Assembly: GCA_963663395.1 (NCBI GenBank)
Contig: OY760226.1
Coordinates: forward strand, 3,410,001 to 3,474,000
Source of the DNA: Azophilus sp963663395
GTDB taxonomy: Bacteria > Pseudomonadota > Gammaproteobacteria > Pseudomonadales > Azotimanducaceae
Direction of reading: 5' to 3'
DNA: 64,000 nt
In this document: piece by piece, positions 43,317-53,109 of the stretch
How positions within the stretch are numbered: the first letter of the stretch is position 1
Layout: every line of letters starts with the position of its first letter
Made by a program: the position numbers and the translations under genes
The notes under the pieces: model-generated
Databases searched by the model: none
The model's input: the letters and a program-made list of their open reading frames with translations, nothing else
What the model was told of the DNA's origin: nothing

Positions 43317-44105
43317 TCAGCGTCGTGCGAACGGCGTCTGGATGAGGTGGTGCCCGCCGTCCAGCATCAGCGTCTCGCCGGTCACGATACTTGCCCCGTT
43401 CAGGAAATAGGTGATCGCTTCCGCGACCGTATCGGCGGTTGCCGTCTGCTGTAACGGAACGTTTTTCTCCAGAAAGGACCGGGTGCGCTCGTAGGCCTCG
43501 GCCCCGAGCCCGGCAGCCAGCCAGTCTCCCTGGATGAAGCCCGGGCAGACCGTGTTGACCCGGATTTCCGGGCCGAGCACCCGAGCCAGCGACAACCCCA
43601 GGGTAATCAGGGCTCCCTTGGAAGCGGCATAGGCAATGGAACTGCCGATCCCCATGACCCCGGCGATGGAGGCAACGTTGACGATGCTGCCACGCCCTCC
43701 CCGCCGCATGAGCGGCGCGGCCGCGCGCGCCATCTGGTAAGGGCCCACCAGGTTGACGCTGTAGATGTCCAGGAAATCCTGCCCGCTCAAGCCGTCCAGA
43801 TCCTCGTGCGCACAGAACTTCGTCGTTCCGGCGTTGTTGACCAGCCCGTCAAGCCGGCCCCAGCGGGACTCCGCCGCGGCGACCAGGGCGCGGCAGTCTT
43901 CATCCACCGCAACGTCGGCTTGAACCACCTCCGTCTCCACACCGAATTCCCGGCAGGCCGCCGCGGCAGCTTCGGCCCCGTCGGCATTGCGCGAATAGTT
44001 GACGACCACGTTGCAGCCCGCTTCGGCCAGCTGGCGCACACAGGCCGCCCCGACCCCGGAAGACGAACCCGTGACGATCACCACCGCTTCCTGCAAATCC
44101 ATCAT
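43317..44105 (-). CDS. Short-chain dehydrogenase/reductase
   Basis: This is an NAD(P)-dependent oxidoreductase of 262 residues in the classical SDR family. The cofactor loop TGSSSGVGAA lies near 13-22, NNAG near 92, the catalytic Ser in NVASIAG, and Tyr-x3-Lys in AYAASKGALITL. The tail MLDGGHHL is typical. The substrate is unknown. It resembles glucose/3-oxoacyl reductases. It lies convergent with phoB and divergent from the HAD gene. Confidence 0.9.
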   Translation of the reverse strand: MMDLQEAVVIVTGSSSGVGAACVRQLAEAGCNVVVNYSRNADGAEAAAAACREFGVETEVVQADVAVDEDCRALVAAAESRWGRLDGLVNNAGTTKFCAHEDLDGLSGQDFLDIYSVNLVGPYQMARAAAPLMRRGGRGSIVNVASIAGVMGIGSSIAYAASKGALITLGLSLARVLGPEIRVNTVCPGFIQGDWLAAGLGAEAYERTRSFLEKNVPLQQTATADTVAEAITYFLNGASIVTGETLMLDGGHHLIQTPFARR

Positions 44106-44277
44106 TGCGCCGTCCCTCTGAAAATGTAATTTCCCCGCCGATGCTTACAAATCCCGGCTTGGCTGACAGCCCCCTGTCCAACGCGGCTTTCAGCGGCAGC
44201 CGCTGCACTGCCACGAGCCCGGTTTCCAGATCGGATGCCGGTTCGTTAGTATTCGCGGCTTTTCCTTGGCGGTCAAA

Positions 44278-44925
44278 ATGAATTCGATCCAGGCTGTGAT
44301 TTGGGATTTCGGCGGTGTGCTGACCAGTTCGCCCTTCGATGCATTCAATCGTTACGAAGCCGAACATGGACTTCCGGAGAATTTCATCCGCTCCATCAAC
44401 GCAACAAATCCCGAATCCAACGCCTGGGCACGGTTCGAGTCCTCGGTCGTGAGCCTGGAAGAGTTCGACCGGCTGTTCAAAGAAGAATCCGCCGCCCGCG
44501 GCCATCCCGTACCGGGCAGGCGGGTCATCGAAATGCTGAGCGGGGCCGTAAGGCCGCGCATGGTGCAGGCGCTCCGGCGCTGCAAGGAAGCCTTCGCGGT
44601 CGCGTGCATCACCAACAACATGAAGACGGGGCTCGGTCCCTCCATGGCAGGGTCTTCTGCCCGCCAGGAAGAAACCGAACGGGTCATGGCGCTTTTCGAC
44701 CTGATCGTCGAATCCAGCGTCGAAGGCATCCGCAAGCCCGACCCTCGCATCTACGCACTCACCTGCGAGAGGCTCGGCGTGCCGGCTGGGGCTTGCGTGT
44801 TTCTCGATGACCTCGGCATCAACCTGAAGCCGGCGCGCGCGCTCGGCATGCACACCATCAAGGTACTGTCCGAGGACCAGGCCATCGCTGATCTGCAGGC
44901 GGCGACGGGGCTGTCGCTGGACTGA
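44278..44925 (+). CDS. HAD-IA family hydrolase
   Basis: This 215-residue cytoplasmic phosphatase-like protein has motif I DFGGVL (Asp10), motif II ITNNM, motif III KPDPRIY and motif IV VFLDDLGINLKPARALGM. The pattern resembles the phosphatase domain of soluble epoxide hydrolase and ACAD10-type proteins. The start at ATG 44278 is chosen over TTG 44266, because the family begins near the IQAVIWDFGG strand. The substrate is not known. Confidence 0.88.
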   Translation: MNSIQAVIWDFGGVLTSSPFDAFNRYEAEHGLPENFIRSINATNPESNAWARFESSVVSLEEFDRLFKEESAARGHPVPGRRVIEMLSGAVRPRMVQALRRCKEAFAVACITNNMKTGLGPSMAGSSARQEETERVMALFDLIVESSVEGIRKPDPRIYALTCERLGVPAGACVFLDDLGINLKPARALGMHTIKVLSEDQAIADLQAATGLSLD

Positions 44926-44947
44926 TCCCCCCGGGGCCGGGGCCCTT

Positions 44948-45190
44948 TCAACCCCCTTCTATGCGGGGCATGAAGAAGACCTCGCTGGCAGCCTCAATCG
45001 GCTCCAGGAAGGCATCCTGGTAGATCTGGCCGTCGATGGCGACCGCCGATTTTGACAGCCGCTCCCCAATCCCCGGCCACCGGGCCTCGAGCTTTTCGAC
45101 GAGTTCGCGGTAATTCTCCGCGATCACCGCCACCTCGCGCTCCCCGCCGGTCGCGCCGAGAAGGTGGTCCGGAAAGACGACCCTCGCCAT
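44948..45190 (-). CDS. MoaD/ThiS-family sulphur-carrier-like protein
   Basis: This 80-residue ubiquitin-like protein ends in Gly-Gly (FFMPRIEGG), the thiocarboxylate-forming tail of MoaD and ThiS proteins. It contains the usual VAVIAENYRELVEKLEARWPGI core and FLEP...EVFFMPRI C-terminus. It follows the molybdenum hydroxylase large subunit by 21 bases, so it may supply sulphur for molybdopterin in this enzyme, or act in a related step. The function is inferred from fold and context. Confidence 0.75.
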   Translation of the reverse strand: MARVVFPDHLLGATGGEREVAVIAENYRELVEKLEARWPGIGERLSKSAVAIDGQIYQDAFLEPIEAASEVFFMPRIEGG

Positions 45191-45211
45191 ACGGGGTAAG
45201 GCCCCTCCGCG

Positions 45212-47473
45212 TCAGTTACCCTCCAGGGCCGCCACGATGCGCGGCGGCGACAGCGGCAGATCGTTGATGCGCACGCCGGTCGCATCCCTGACCGCGTTCG
45301 CGGCAACCGCCAGCGGCGCTATGATCGGTGTCTCGCCGACGCCCCGCACGCCATAAGGATGACTTGGGTTGGGTACCTCGACGATGTGCGTATCGATCAT
45401 GGGCAGGTCGGAGGCCACCGGCATGCGGTAATCTAGGAATCCCGCATTTTCCATGACGCCGTCGGCATCGTAGATGTACTCCTCGTTCAGCGCCCAGCCC
45501 AGACCCTGGGAGGCGCCGCCCTGCATCTGCCCTTCCACGTAGTCGGGGTGAATGGCCCGGCCGGCATCCTGCACCGCCGTGAACGACAGCACGTCCACCT
45601 TGCCGGTTTCCGGGTCGACCCTGAGGTCTGCGAAGTTGATGGAGAAGCTCGCTCCCGCGCCTTGGGCATTCAGCGATGCACGCCCCAGCATCGGGCCCCC
45701 GGTCTTGGGCATGCTGGCCGCAATGTCCGCGAGGCTCATGGGGGTGACGTCCGCATTGACGCCGGGAGCCGGGACCGCCTGGCCGTCCTCCCACTCCACC
45801 TGGTCTTCATCGACGCCCCAGGTGGCAGCGACCCGCGACTTGCACTGGCCGATGATGTCTTCGCAGGCGCGCACCACGGCAAGCCCGGTGGCGAACGTCG
45901 TGCGGCTGCCGCCGGTGACGTTGCAGAACCCCGTGCTTTCCGTGTCGCCGATGTAAGCCTTGACACGCTCATACGGCACTCCGAGGGTTTCGGCAGCCAT
46001 CAGACACATCGATGCGCGGGAGCCGCCGATATCGGGATTGCCTTCCATGACGATGACGGTGCCGTCCTCGTTGAGGCGCACTTCGGCGCTAGACTGCATG
46101 CCGACATTGAACCAGAAACCCGCAGCCACGCCGCGCCCGGCGCCTTCCGGCACCGGTGCCGTGTAGTTGGGGTGCGCCTGCGCCGCTTCGATGCAGGCCT
46201 TGAAGCCGATGGGGGGGAACTTCGGGCCGTACGGCGCCTGGGTACCTTCGTCGGCCGCATTCTTCATGCGCAGGTCGAGTGGGTCCATGTCCAGTTGCCG
46301 GGCAATGTCGTCCAGGGCCACTTCCATCGCGTGCATCGACTGGGGTGCGCCCGGCGCCCGGTAGGCAGCCACCTTGGGCTTGTTGACGCGTACGTCGTGG
46401 GCCGTCACCAGGAAATTTTCCAGGTCGTAGGGCGCGAAGATCGACATGGCGCCCGGCCCCATCGGGGCGCCGGCAAAGGCGCCCGCTTCGTAGGCCATCC
46501 ATGCCTTGGCGGCCGTGATGCGGCCGTCGCGTTTCGCCCCGACCTTGACCCGGCATACGGTTCCGGAGGTCGGCCCCGTGGCCCGGAAAACCTCTTCACG
46601 GGTCATGACCATCTTCACGGGCCTGCCCGCCTGCCGGGACAGCATGATGGCCACCGGTTCGAGGTAGACCACGGTCTTGCCGCCGAAGCCGCCGCCGATC
46701 TCGCTGGCGATGAACTTAAGGTCGCCGATCGGCCAGTCCAGAATCTGTGCGGTCGAGGAGCGAAAGTCGAAATGCCCCTGCGTGCAGCACCAGACGGTGG
46801 CCTTGCCTTCCTCGTTCACGGTGGCCGTGCATGCATGGGGCTCGATGTAGCCCTGGTGCGCCATGGGAATGCGGTATTCGCCTTCGACGACCACGTCCGC
46901 CTGCTCCAGGCCCTCGTCCACGTTGCCGCGGGCCAGGGTCATTACCGAGGCGACGTTGCTCGGCTTTTCCGGCTTTTCCGGCAGGTTCTTGGTGAAACAG
47001 TTCTCGTCGAGCAACGGGGAACTCTCTTCCATGGCCTCGAGCACGTCGAGCACGGGCGTAAGCACCTCGTAGTCCACCTTGATGGCACCAAGCGCCTGCT
47101 CCGCCAGTTCCAGTGAAGTCGCGGCCACCGCGGCCACCGCGTGGCCGTGGTACAGGGCCTTGTCGCGGGCCATGACGTTCTTGGCGATGTCGGCGATATC
47201 GCCGCCGCCTTCGCCGCCGAGCACCTCGCCGCTGCCGACCGACGGAAAGTCGCCGCCGGAAACGGCGGCATAGACGCCGTCCATGGCCAGCGCGCCGGAA
47301 ACGTCCACGCTGCTGATGCGCGCATGGGCATGAGGGCTGCGCAGTATCAAGCCATGCAGCATGTTGGGCATGTTCTGGTCGGCGCCGAACTGGGCCCGGC
47401 CCGTTACCTTGTCCACGCCGTCCGGCCGTACCGGACGCGTCCCGATGTACTTGAGATCGATCGCTTCAGCCAC
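45212..47473 (-). CDS. Xanthine dehydrogenase-family protein, molybdopterin-binding subunit
   Basis: This is the large catalytic subunit of a molybdenum hydroxylase, 753 residues. Motifs include GGGFGGK (260-266), TREEVFRATG, AYRAPG (370-375) and a late GVRGVGETPI with the likely catalytic glutamate. The active-site loop is AYRAPG, not the AYxCSFR of form I carbon monoxide dehydrogenase, so CO oxidation is unlikely. It starts with GTG after an AAGGAGG site. It is the third gene of FAD, 2Fe-2S, Mo, MoaD-like. Substrates could be purines, aldehydes, or aromatic or N-heterocyclic acids. Confidence 0.92.
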   Translation of the reverse strand: MAEAIDLKYIGTRPVRPDGVDKVTGRAQFGADQNMPNMLHGLILRSPHAHARISSVDVSGALAMDGVYAAVSGGDFPSVGSGEVLGGEGGGDIADIAKNVMARDKALYHGHAVAAVAATSLELAEQALGAIKVDYEVLTPVLDVLEAMEESSPLLDENCFTKNLPEKPEKPSNVASVMTLARGNVDEGLEQADVVVEGEYRIPMAHQGYIEPHACTATVNEEGKATVWCCTQGHFDFRSSTAQILDWPIGDLKFIASEIGGGFGGKTVVYLEPVAIMLSRQAGRPVKMVMTREEVFRATGPTSGTVCRVKVGAKRDGRITAAKAWMAYEAGAFAGAPMGPGAMSIFAPYDLENFLVTAHDVRVNKPKVAAYRAPGAPQSMHAMEVALDDIARQLDMDPLDLRMKNAADEGTQAPYGPKFPPIGFKACIEAAQAHPNYTAPVPEGAGRGVAAGFWFNVGMQSSAEVRLNEDGTVIVMEGNPDIGGSRASMCLMAAETLGVPYERVKAYIGDTESTGFCNVTGGSRTTFATGLAVVRACEDIIGQCKSRVAATWGVDEDQVEWEDGQAVPAPGVNADVTPMSLADIAASMPKTGGPMLGRASLNAQGAGASFSINFADLRVDPETGKVDVLSFTAVQDAGRAIHPDYVEGQMQGGASQGLGWALNEEYIYDADGVMENAGFLDYRMPVASDLPMIDTHIVEVPNPSHPYGVRGVGETPIIAPLAVAANAVRDATGVRINDLPLSPPRIVAALEGN

Positions 47474-47629
47474 GAAGCACCTCCTTGATGTGCGCTATGC
47501 CTCTAGTTTGCGGATAACCCTGTTCAACGAGTCGGGATTGTACCCTTCTCGCTGCTTTCCCGTTGTGCTGGTGCTTTTTCCAACTGATCCACAACCATCA
47601 CATGGAAACAGCAGCAATCCATGGCCCTG

Positions 47630-48109
47630 TCAGGCCTGATAAGCCAGTTCCTTCGCCGCATCCTGCACGGCCCTGATGATCTTGTCGTAACCCGTGCAGC
47701 GGCAAAGGTTGCCGGCCAGCCAGTAGCGGATGGTCTCCTCGTCCGGGTTCGGGTCGCGGTCGAGCAGCGACTTGGCGGCGACGATGAACCCCGGCGTGCA
47801 GATGCCGCACTGCAACGCCGCGTGCTCGAGGAACTTCTGCTGCAGGGGATGCAGGGCGCCGTCGCCGGCAATGCCCTCAATGGTGGTCACCTCCGCCCCC
47901 TGTGCCTCGGCAGCGAACACCAGGCAGGAACACACCAGCCTGTCGTCGATCAATACCGAGCAGGCCCCGCAATCGCCGGTTCCGCAGCCTTCCTTGGTCC
48001 CCTGCCTGGCGACGATCTCGCGCAGGGCTTCCAGCAGCGTCTGCTGGGGGGAGCACAGAAACTCGACGTTTTCGCCGTTGATACTGGTCTCTACGTGCAT
48101 CTTGGTCAT
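47630..48109 (-). CDS. (2Fe-2S)-binding subunit of molybdenum hydroxylase
   Basis: The 159-residue electron-transfer subunit has the plant-ferredoxin-like cluster EGCGTGDCGACSVL with a later Cys in RLVCSC. The second helical cluster is CGICTPGF with GNLCRCTGYD. It passes electrons between the molybdenum subunit and the FAD subunit. The ATG at 48109 is used, since the open frame upstream of it overlaps the FAD subunit gene. Confidence 0.95.
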   Translation of the reverse strand: MTKMHVETSINGENVEFLCSPQQTLLEALREIVARQGTKEGCGTGDCGACSVLIDDRLVCSCLVFAAEAQGAEVTTIEGIAGDGALHPLQQKFLEHAALQCGICTPGFIVAAKSLLDRDPNPDEETIRYWLAGNLCRCTGYDKIIRAVQDAAKELAYQA

Positions 48110-48114
48110 ATCGT

Positions 48115-48999
48115 TCAAACTCCTCGGGCGAGAACCCGGTCGCGGGCGATGGCGCCCGCGCGCCGGCACAGCACGGCAACGACCTTCAACCGGTACGAAA
48201 CCGTGCCGCGCTTGTCGGAAATGGGGGAGGAAGCCGCCGTGCAGGCCTCGCCGGCGCCAGTGAGCGCTGCATCGTCGACCCGGGTGCCCACCAGGGCTTG
48301 AGCGGCCGCGGGCACGATCAATGGTGTCGGAGCGACCGCACCGATGCCCACACGGGCTGCGGTGCAGACGCCATCGCCGTCCAGGGTGACGCTGACGCCC
48401 GCCCCGGCGACAGCGATATCCATCTCGGTCCGCGGAATGAAGCGCAGGTACGCGTCCGCGGTTCCAGGCGCCGGGCGCGGAAACCTGAGGCCGAGCAGGA
48501 ATTCGCCGGAATCCAGCGCGTTGGTTCCGACGCCGGTGCAGAAGTCCTCAACGGGCATCTCCCGCTGGCCGCCCGGCCCCGCGATGACGCATACGCCCCG
48601 ATTGGCGATCATGGCGGGAATGGTGTCCGCGGCGGGCGATGCGTTGCACAGGTTGCCGCCAAGCGTGGCCCGGCCCTGTATCTGGGTCGACCCGATCAGG
48701 TAAGCGGATTCGAGCAAACCGGGAAGCAACCGCTTGAGTTCCTCGTTTTCGTCGAGTACCGCGCTGGAAATCGCGGCGCCGATGTATATTTCCTCGCCGT
48801 CGAGATCGATGCGATTCGTCTCCTCGAGGCGCTTGACGTCGACAATGGTGCGCGGTTCCCGGTCGGTACCCCGCATCTGGACGATAAGGTCGGTACCTCC
48901 CGCGAGCACCTGTGCCCGCCGGCCGTCATTTGCATGTTCTTCGAGAATGCCCACCGCATCATCAATGCTCACAGGGGCAGAATAGGCGTACTCCGCCAT
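48115..48999 (-). CDS. FAD-binding subunit of molybdenum hydroxylase
   Basis: The 294-residue medium subunit has the FAD motifs AGGTDLIVQMRG, ISSAVLDENEELKRLLPGL, GRATLGGNLCNASPAADTIP and GEFLLGLRFP. The start at ATG 48999 has GGAGG five bases upstream, and upstream extensions in the same frame are not coding. It heads the molybdenum hydroxylase operon and is divergent from pepQ across 104 bases. Confidence 0.94.
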   Translation of the reverse strand: MAEYAYSAPVSIDDAVGILEEHANDGRRAQVLAGGTDLIVQMRGTDREPRTIVDVKRLEETNRIDLDGEEIYIGAAISSAVLDENEELKRLLPGLLESAYLIGSTQIQGRATLGGNLCNASPAADTIPAMIANRGVCVIAGPGGQREMPVEDFCTGVGTNALDSGEFLLGLRFPRPAPGTADAYLRFIPRTEMDIAVAGAGVSVTLDGDGVCTAARVGIGAVAPTPLIVPAAAQALVGTRVDDAALTGAGEACTAASSPISDKRGTVSYRLKVVAVLCRRAGAIARDRVLARGV

Positions 49000-49103
49000 G
49001 GTTCCTCCATTCGGGTCCGTCGCAGAAGGATCGGGTCGATCGGCGCACAATCTACCAGAATCCGCAGCCGGGAAGCCAGCGTGACACGCGTTATAATCGA
49101 CGA

Positions 49104-50435
49104 GTGAACCCTGCCAGCCTACAACTGTACAGGCACCACCTGGAAACGTTGGCGCCAAGGTGGGCGGCTGCGCTTGCAGCCGAGAATTTCGACGCGGTCC
49201 TGGTGGCTGCAGGCGCACCGCGCAATTACCTGTTCGACGACCACGCACCGGCCTTCCGGCCGAATCCGCACTTTGCCCTGTGGTTTCCCCACGACCGCTG
49301 TGAACATGCGCTCCTGCTGATCGCACCGGGCGAGCGCCCCAGGCTGTTCTATCTGCAGCCGGACGACTACTGGCACCTGCCGCAGCAGGCTCCGGAGTGG
49401 GCGGGCGACTGCTTTGATCTTGCCGTCCATTCAGACCTGGACGATCTTCGCGAGGCCGCGCGGGCTGCAGCTTCAAACCTGGGCTCTGCCGCCTGCATCG
49501 GCGAAGATCCCGCATGCGACGGCTACGTCACCAATCCGCCAGGGCTCATGGACCGCCTGCACTTTCAGCGGGCATGCAAGACCGATTTCGAGATCGACTG
49601 TACCAGGGCAGCCACGGAAGCGGGCGTGGCGGGGCACCTCGCCGCCAGGGACGCATTCCATTCGGGCGCTTCCGAACTGGATATTCTGCGTGCCTTTCTC
49701 GCCGCCTCCGGCCAGACGGAGGGCGAGCTGCCCTACGCATGCATCATTGCCCAGAACGAGCACGCGGCAACCCTGCACTACCAGTTCTACGAGCGTGCAG
49801 CGCCGGCTGTCCGGCACAGTTTCCTGATCGATGCCGGGGCGCAGCGGCACGGCTACGCGTCGGACATCACGCGCACCTATACGGCCACGCCGGGCGATGT
49901 ATTCGGCGACCTGATCGATGCCCTGGACACCGCCCAGCAGCAGTTGATCGAAACCATCCGGCCGGGCATGAGGTACCTCGACCTGCACGTGGACATGCAC
50001 AGGCGCCTGTGCGGTCTTTTCGTCGAGTTCAGCCTGGTCCGGTGCACCGCCGAGACGGCATTCGAACTGGGCATATCGAGAACCTTCCTGCCCCACGGGC
50101 TCGGGCACCTGCTCGGACTGCAGGTCCACGACGTGGGCGGCCACCAGGCCGGGCCCGGCGGCGAACTCCTGGCGCCGCCATCTGAATACCCCTCTCTGAG
50201 GCTGACGCGCAACACGGCCCCGGGCATGATCTTCACGATCGAGCCGGGCTTTTACCTCATCCCGATGCTCCTCGATGAACTGCGCGCCGGCGACGCCGCA
50301 ACGGAGGTGAACTGGCCTGCGGTCGAAGCGCTCGCACCCTGCGGTGGCATTCGTATCGAAGACAACGTCCTGGTTACCGAATCAGGGACACGCAACTTCA
50401 CGCGTGAGGCGTTCGCGGCCGCCGGGACGCCATGA
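49104..50435 (+). CDS. pepQ: Xaa-Pro dipeptidase
   Basis: It cleaves dipeptides with C-terminal proline and uses two metal ions. The GTG at 49104 gives 443 residues, the usual PepQ length. Metal ligands lie in FLIDAGAQRHGYASDITRTY, HGLGHLLGLQVHDVGG, FTIEPGFY and GGIRIEDNVLV. The N-terminus (YRHHLETLAPR, DAVLVAAGAPRNYLFDDHAPAFRPNPHF) is that of proteobacterial PepQ. Its last four bases overlap the start of the S9 peptidase, so the two are coupled. Confidence 0.95.
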   Translation: MNPASLQLYRHHLETLAPRWAAALAAENFDAVLVAAGAPRNYLFDDHAPAFRPNPHFALWFPHDRCEHALLLIAPGERPRLFYLQPDDYWHLPQQAPEWAGDCFDLAVHSDLDDLREAARAAASNLGSAACIGEDPACDGYVTNPPGLMDRLHFQRACKTDFEIDCTRAATEAGVAGHLAARDAFHSGASELDILRAFLAASGQTEGELPYACIIAQNEHAATLHYQFYERAAPAVRHSFLIDAGAQRHGYASDITRTYTATPGDVFGDLIDALDTAQQQLIETIRPGMRYLDLHVDMHRRLCGLFVEFSLVRCTAETAFELGISRTFLPHGLGHLLGLQVHDVGGHQAGPGGELLAPPSEYPSLRLTRNTAPGMIFTIEPGFYLIPMLLDELRAGDAATEVNWPAVEALAPCGGIRIEDNVLVTESGTRNFTREAFAAAGTP

Positions 50436-52549
50436 AGGCACGGCTGACCGCCGAACGGCTTTTCAGCAATCCCCCTCTGACCGGCGACACCCCCCGGGAA
50501 GTGCGGGTGTCGCCGGACGGCCGCTTCGCGAGCTGGCTCAGGGTCGCGGACGACGATCGCGAACGCCTGGACCTGTGGGGAGCGGACCTGGCAACAGGAC
50601 GCCCGGAACGCTGGCTGAAGTCCACCGACCTGCCAACCGCAGCAACGGCCGGCGCCGCGGAGCGGAACGAACGCGAGCGCCGGCGCCTGTTCGGCCACGG
50701 CATAAACCGCCACGCCTGGAGTGCGGACGGCGGCGAGCTTCTCATCGAGGCATCCGGTATCGGCTACCTTCTCGAAGCGAATTCACGGACGATCCGCCAG
50801 GTCACCCCCGGGGGTCATCGACATACGGATATCCGGCTGTCCCCAGGGAGTCGTCTCATCAGCTACGTCAGGGACCGCAGCCTCTATTGTCTCCACCTGG
50901 AAAGCGGTATAGAGCGCGCCATCGCCAGGTCCGGCGATTCGACCATCAGCTTCGGCACCGCGGACTTCCTGGCCCAGGAGGAAATGCACCGGTTTGACGG
51001 ACACTGGTGGGGGCCGGACGATGGAGGCATTGCCTTCACCCGGGTGGATGTTGCGCCCGTTGACCCGATCCGGCGATTCGACGCCGGCGGGCTGGAGACG
51101 GTCCGGCAACGCTATCCATTTGCCGGCGCAGCCAATCCCGCCGTCGAACTCGGACGGTACGATCTCGACTCCGGCGAGACAAGCTGGCTGGATTACCGGG
51201 ACGATGCGGACGATTACCTGGCGCGGGTGGGATTCGCAGGCCGGCGCCTGATACTCCAGGTGCAGAACCGCGCCCAGGACCGCCTGCGCATCAAGGTCGT
51301 CCCGCCGCGGCAGACACAGGCGCACCTGATTTTCGAGGAAACCTCCGGGACCTGGATCAACCTGAACGACAATTTCACCCCGCTCGGCGAGGCAGACTAC
51401 CTGTTGACATCGGAACGGGACGGTTTCAACCACCTCTACCGGCATCGCGACGGAAAGCTCGAGCAACTCACCCGCGGCGCGGGTTACATCGAGAAAGTCC
51501 TGCATGCCGACAGCGATCGGGCATTGGTATCCGGATGGTTCGAAACGCCAGTCGAGCGGCACGCCTATGTGGTAGCCCTGGATACCGGCGAGGTGTCGCA
51601 ACTGACCCCGCCCGGCTGGCACGAGGTGGCGGCCAGCAAGGACGGACAGACCCTGTTCGACTGCTGCAGCGACCTCGGCAACCCCGGTGAAGTCCGGTCA
51701 AGGCGCGGCAATGCGCCGTTTCGGACGCTCTCGAGAACACGCATTGACGGCGGCCACCCCTATCACAAGTACCTCGACAGCCACTCGGCCCCGACACTGG
51801 GCAGCCTGGAGGCCGAGGACGGGCAGACACTCCACTATCGCCTGACGCAGCCCCGCGCCGATGAGGCCCATGCACCCGACTCCGGGTTTCCCCTGATCGT
51901 CTGGGTATACGGCGGCCCGGGCGCCCAGATGGTCAGAAACGCCTGGCCTCCCCTGGCTGTACAGCTTTTTTCCCAGAACGGGTTCGGCGTACTGGAACTC
52001 GACAACCGGGGTACGGCCAACCGCGGGCGCGCATTCGAGGAGCCGCTGTTCCGGCGCCTCGGGGATGCAGAGGTCCGCGACCAGGCCACCGGCGCGCGTC
52101 ATGCGGCCGGCCTCGACTGGGTGGACGGGAACCGGATCGGCGTCTTCGGTCACAGCTACGGCGGCTACATGACGCTGATGTGTCTGGCAAGGGCGCCCGA
52201 GATCTTTCGCGCCGGGGCAAGCGTGGCGCCGGTCACCGACTGGCGCCTGTACGATACCCACTATACCGAGCGATACCTGGGCCATCCCGAGGACAACCCC
52301 GCGGGATACGAGGCCAGTTCCGTCTTTCCCTGGCTCGACGATCTGCGCGGCAAGCTGCTGGTCATGCACGGCATGGCCGACGACAACGTCCTCTATGCCC
52401 ACACCATGAAGCTGCAGCGCGCACTGCAGGAACGGAACACTCCGTTCGAACTGATGACGTACCCCGGTTCCAAGCATGCCCTGCAGGAACGCGATGTCTC
52501 CATTCACCGGTTCAATCTGATCCTCGACTTCTTCCGGAGGAACTTGTGA
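50432..52549 (+). CDS. S9-family prolyl oligopeptidase / dipeptidyl-peptidase IV-like
   Basis: This serine peptidase of 705 residues has an N-terminal beta-propeller of about 440 residues, with DPP IV-like text (SFGTADFLAQEEMHRFDGHWWG). A C-terminal alpha/beta hydrolase follows, with nucleophile Ser in GHSYGGYM, Asp in HGMADDNVL and His in SKHALQ. LDNRGTANRG is also typical. DPP IV homologues remove X-Pro or X-Ala dipeptides. No signal peptide is visible, so it is probably cytoplasmic. It shares an overlapping operon with pepQ and the GNAT gene, which suggests peptide recycling. Confidence 0.93.
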   Translation: MKARLTAERLFSNPPLTGDTPREVRVSPDGRFASWLRVADDDRERLDLWGADLATGRPERWLKSTDLPTAATAGAAERNERERRRLFGHGINRHAWSADGGELLIEASGIGYLLEANSRTIRQVTPGGHRHTDIRLSPGSRLISYVRDRSLYCLHLESGIERAIARSGDSTISFGTADFLAQEEMHRFDGHWWGPDDGGIAFTRVDVAPVDPIRRFDAGGLETVRQRYPFAGAANPAVELGRYDLDSGETSWLDYRDDADDYLARVGFAGRRLILQVQNRAQDRLRIKVVPPRQTQAHLIFEETSGTWINLNDNFTPLGEADYLLTSERDGFNHLYRHRDGKLEQLTRGAGYIEKVLHADSDRALVSGWFETPVERHAYVVALDTGEVSQLTPPGWHEVAASKDGQTLFDCCSDLGNPGEVRSRRGNAPFRTLSRTRIDGGHPYHKYLDSHSAPTLGSLEAEDGQTLHYRLTQPRADEAHAPDSGFPLIVWVYGGPGAQMVRNAWPPLAVQLFSQNGFGVLELDNRGTANRGRAFEEPLFRRLGDAEVRDQATGARHAAGLDWVDGNRIGVFGHSYGGYMTLMCLARAPEIFRAGASVAPVTDWRLYDTHYTERYLGHPEDNPAGYEASSVFPWLDDLRGKLLVMHGMADDNVLYAHTMKLQRALQERNTPFELMTYPGSKHALQERDVSIHRFNLILDFFRRNL

Positions 52550-53019
52550 GCGTAACGATTCGCCGAGCCACCCTGGAGGACGCCCGCCTGATTGCCGGGT
52601 TCAACGTCGCCATGGCGCGGGAGAGTGAAGACAGGGGATTGGATGCCGCCCTGCTGGAACAGGGCGTTCGTCACGTTCTCTTCGAACCCCGTGACGGCTT
52701 TTACCTGGTGGCGGAAGTGGACGGCAAGGCAGCGGGCTCCCTGATGGTGACTTACGAGTGGAGCGACTGGCGCAACGGTTGCTTCTGGTGGATTCAGAGC
52801 GTTTACGTGCTGCCGGAATTCCGCCGCCGCGGCGTCTATTCCCGCTTGCACGGCCGGGTTCGCGATGCGGCGCTTGCGGACGGCCGTGCGTGCGGCATCA
52901 GGCTCTATGTGGAAAGGGACAATGCGGGCGCCCAGGCCACTTACAGCCATCTCGGCATGACGGAGACGGACTACCGGCTCTTCGAGGAGGAGTTTGCCGC
53001 CGACACCGGGAATTCCTGA
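52546..53019 (+). CDS. GNAT-family N-acetyltransferase
   Basis: This 157-residue acetyltransferase has RRATLEDARLIAGFN at the start, a central WWIQSVYVLPEFRRRGVYSRL with the acetyl-CoA loop (RRRGVYSRL), and a late LYVERDNAGAQATYSHLGM. Its GTG at 52546 overlaps the S9 peptidase stop, with GGAGG five bases before it, so it is the third gene of the pepQ operon. The target is unknown. Confidence 0.9.
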   Translation: MSVTIRRATLEDARLIAGFNVAMARESEDRGLDAALLEQGVRHVLFEPRDGFYLVAEVDGKAAGSLMVTYEWSDWRNGCFWWIQSVYVLPEFRRRGVYSRLHGRVRDAALADGRACGIRLYVERDNAGAQATYSHLGMTETDYRLFEEEFAADTGNS

Positions 53020-53109
53020 GGCGCGGCCGAAGAGAGGTATGGATACGGGCCGCACGCCTCATTGGCGCTCGTTGGCCACGAGTCGCGGAACGGCGCCAGC
53101 GGGGGATCG

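Noticed and set aside
44926..44947. Bidirectional terminator between the HAD and MoaD-like genes
   Set aside because: The 22 bases are GC-rich and can form only a short stem with a minimal T run, so I did not list it as a feature.
45212..48999. Carbon monoxide dehydrogenase (coxMSL)
   Set aside because: The gene order FAD, 2Fe-2S, Mo is like coxMSL, but the active-site loop is AYRAPG and not the form I AYxCSFR.
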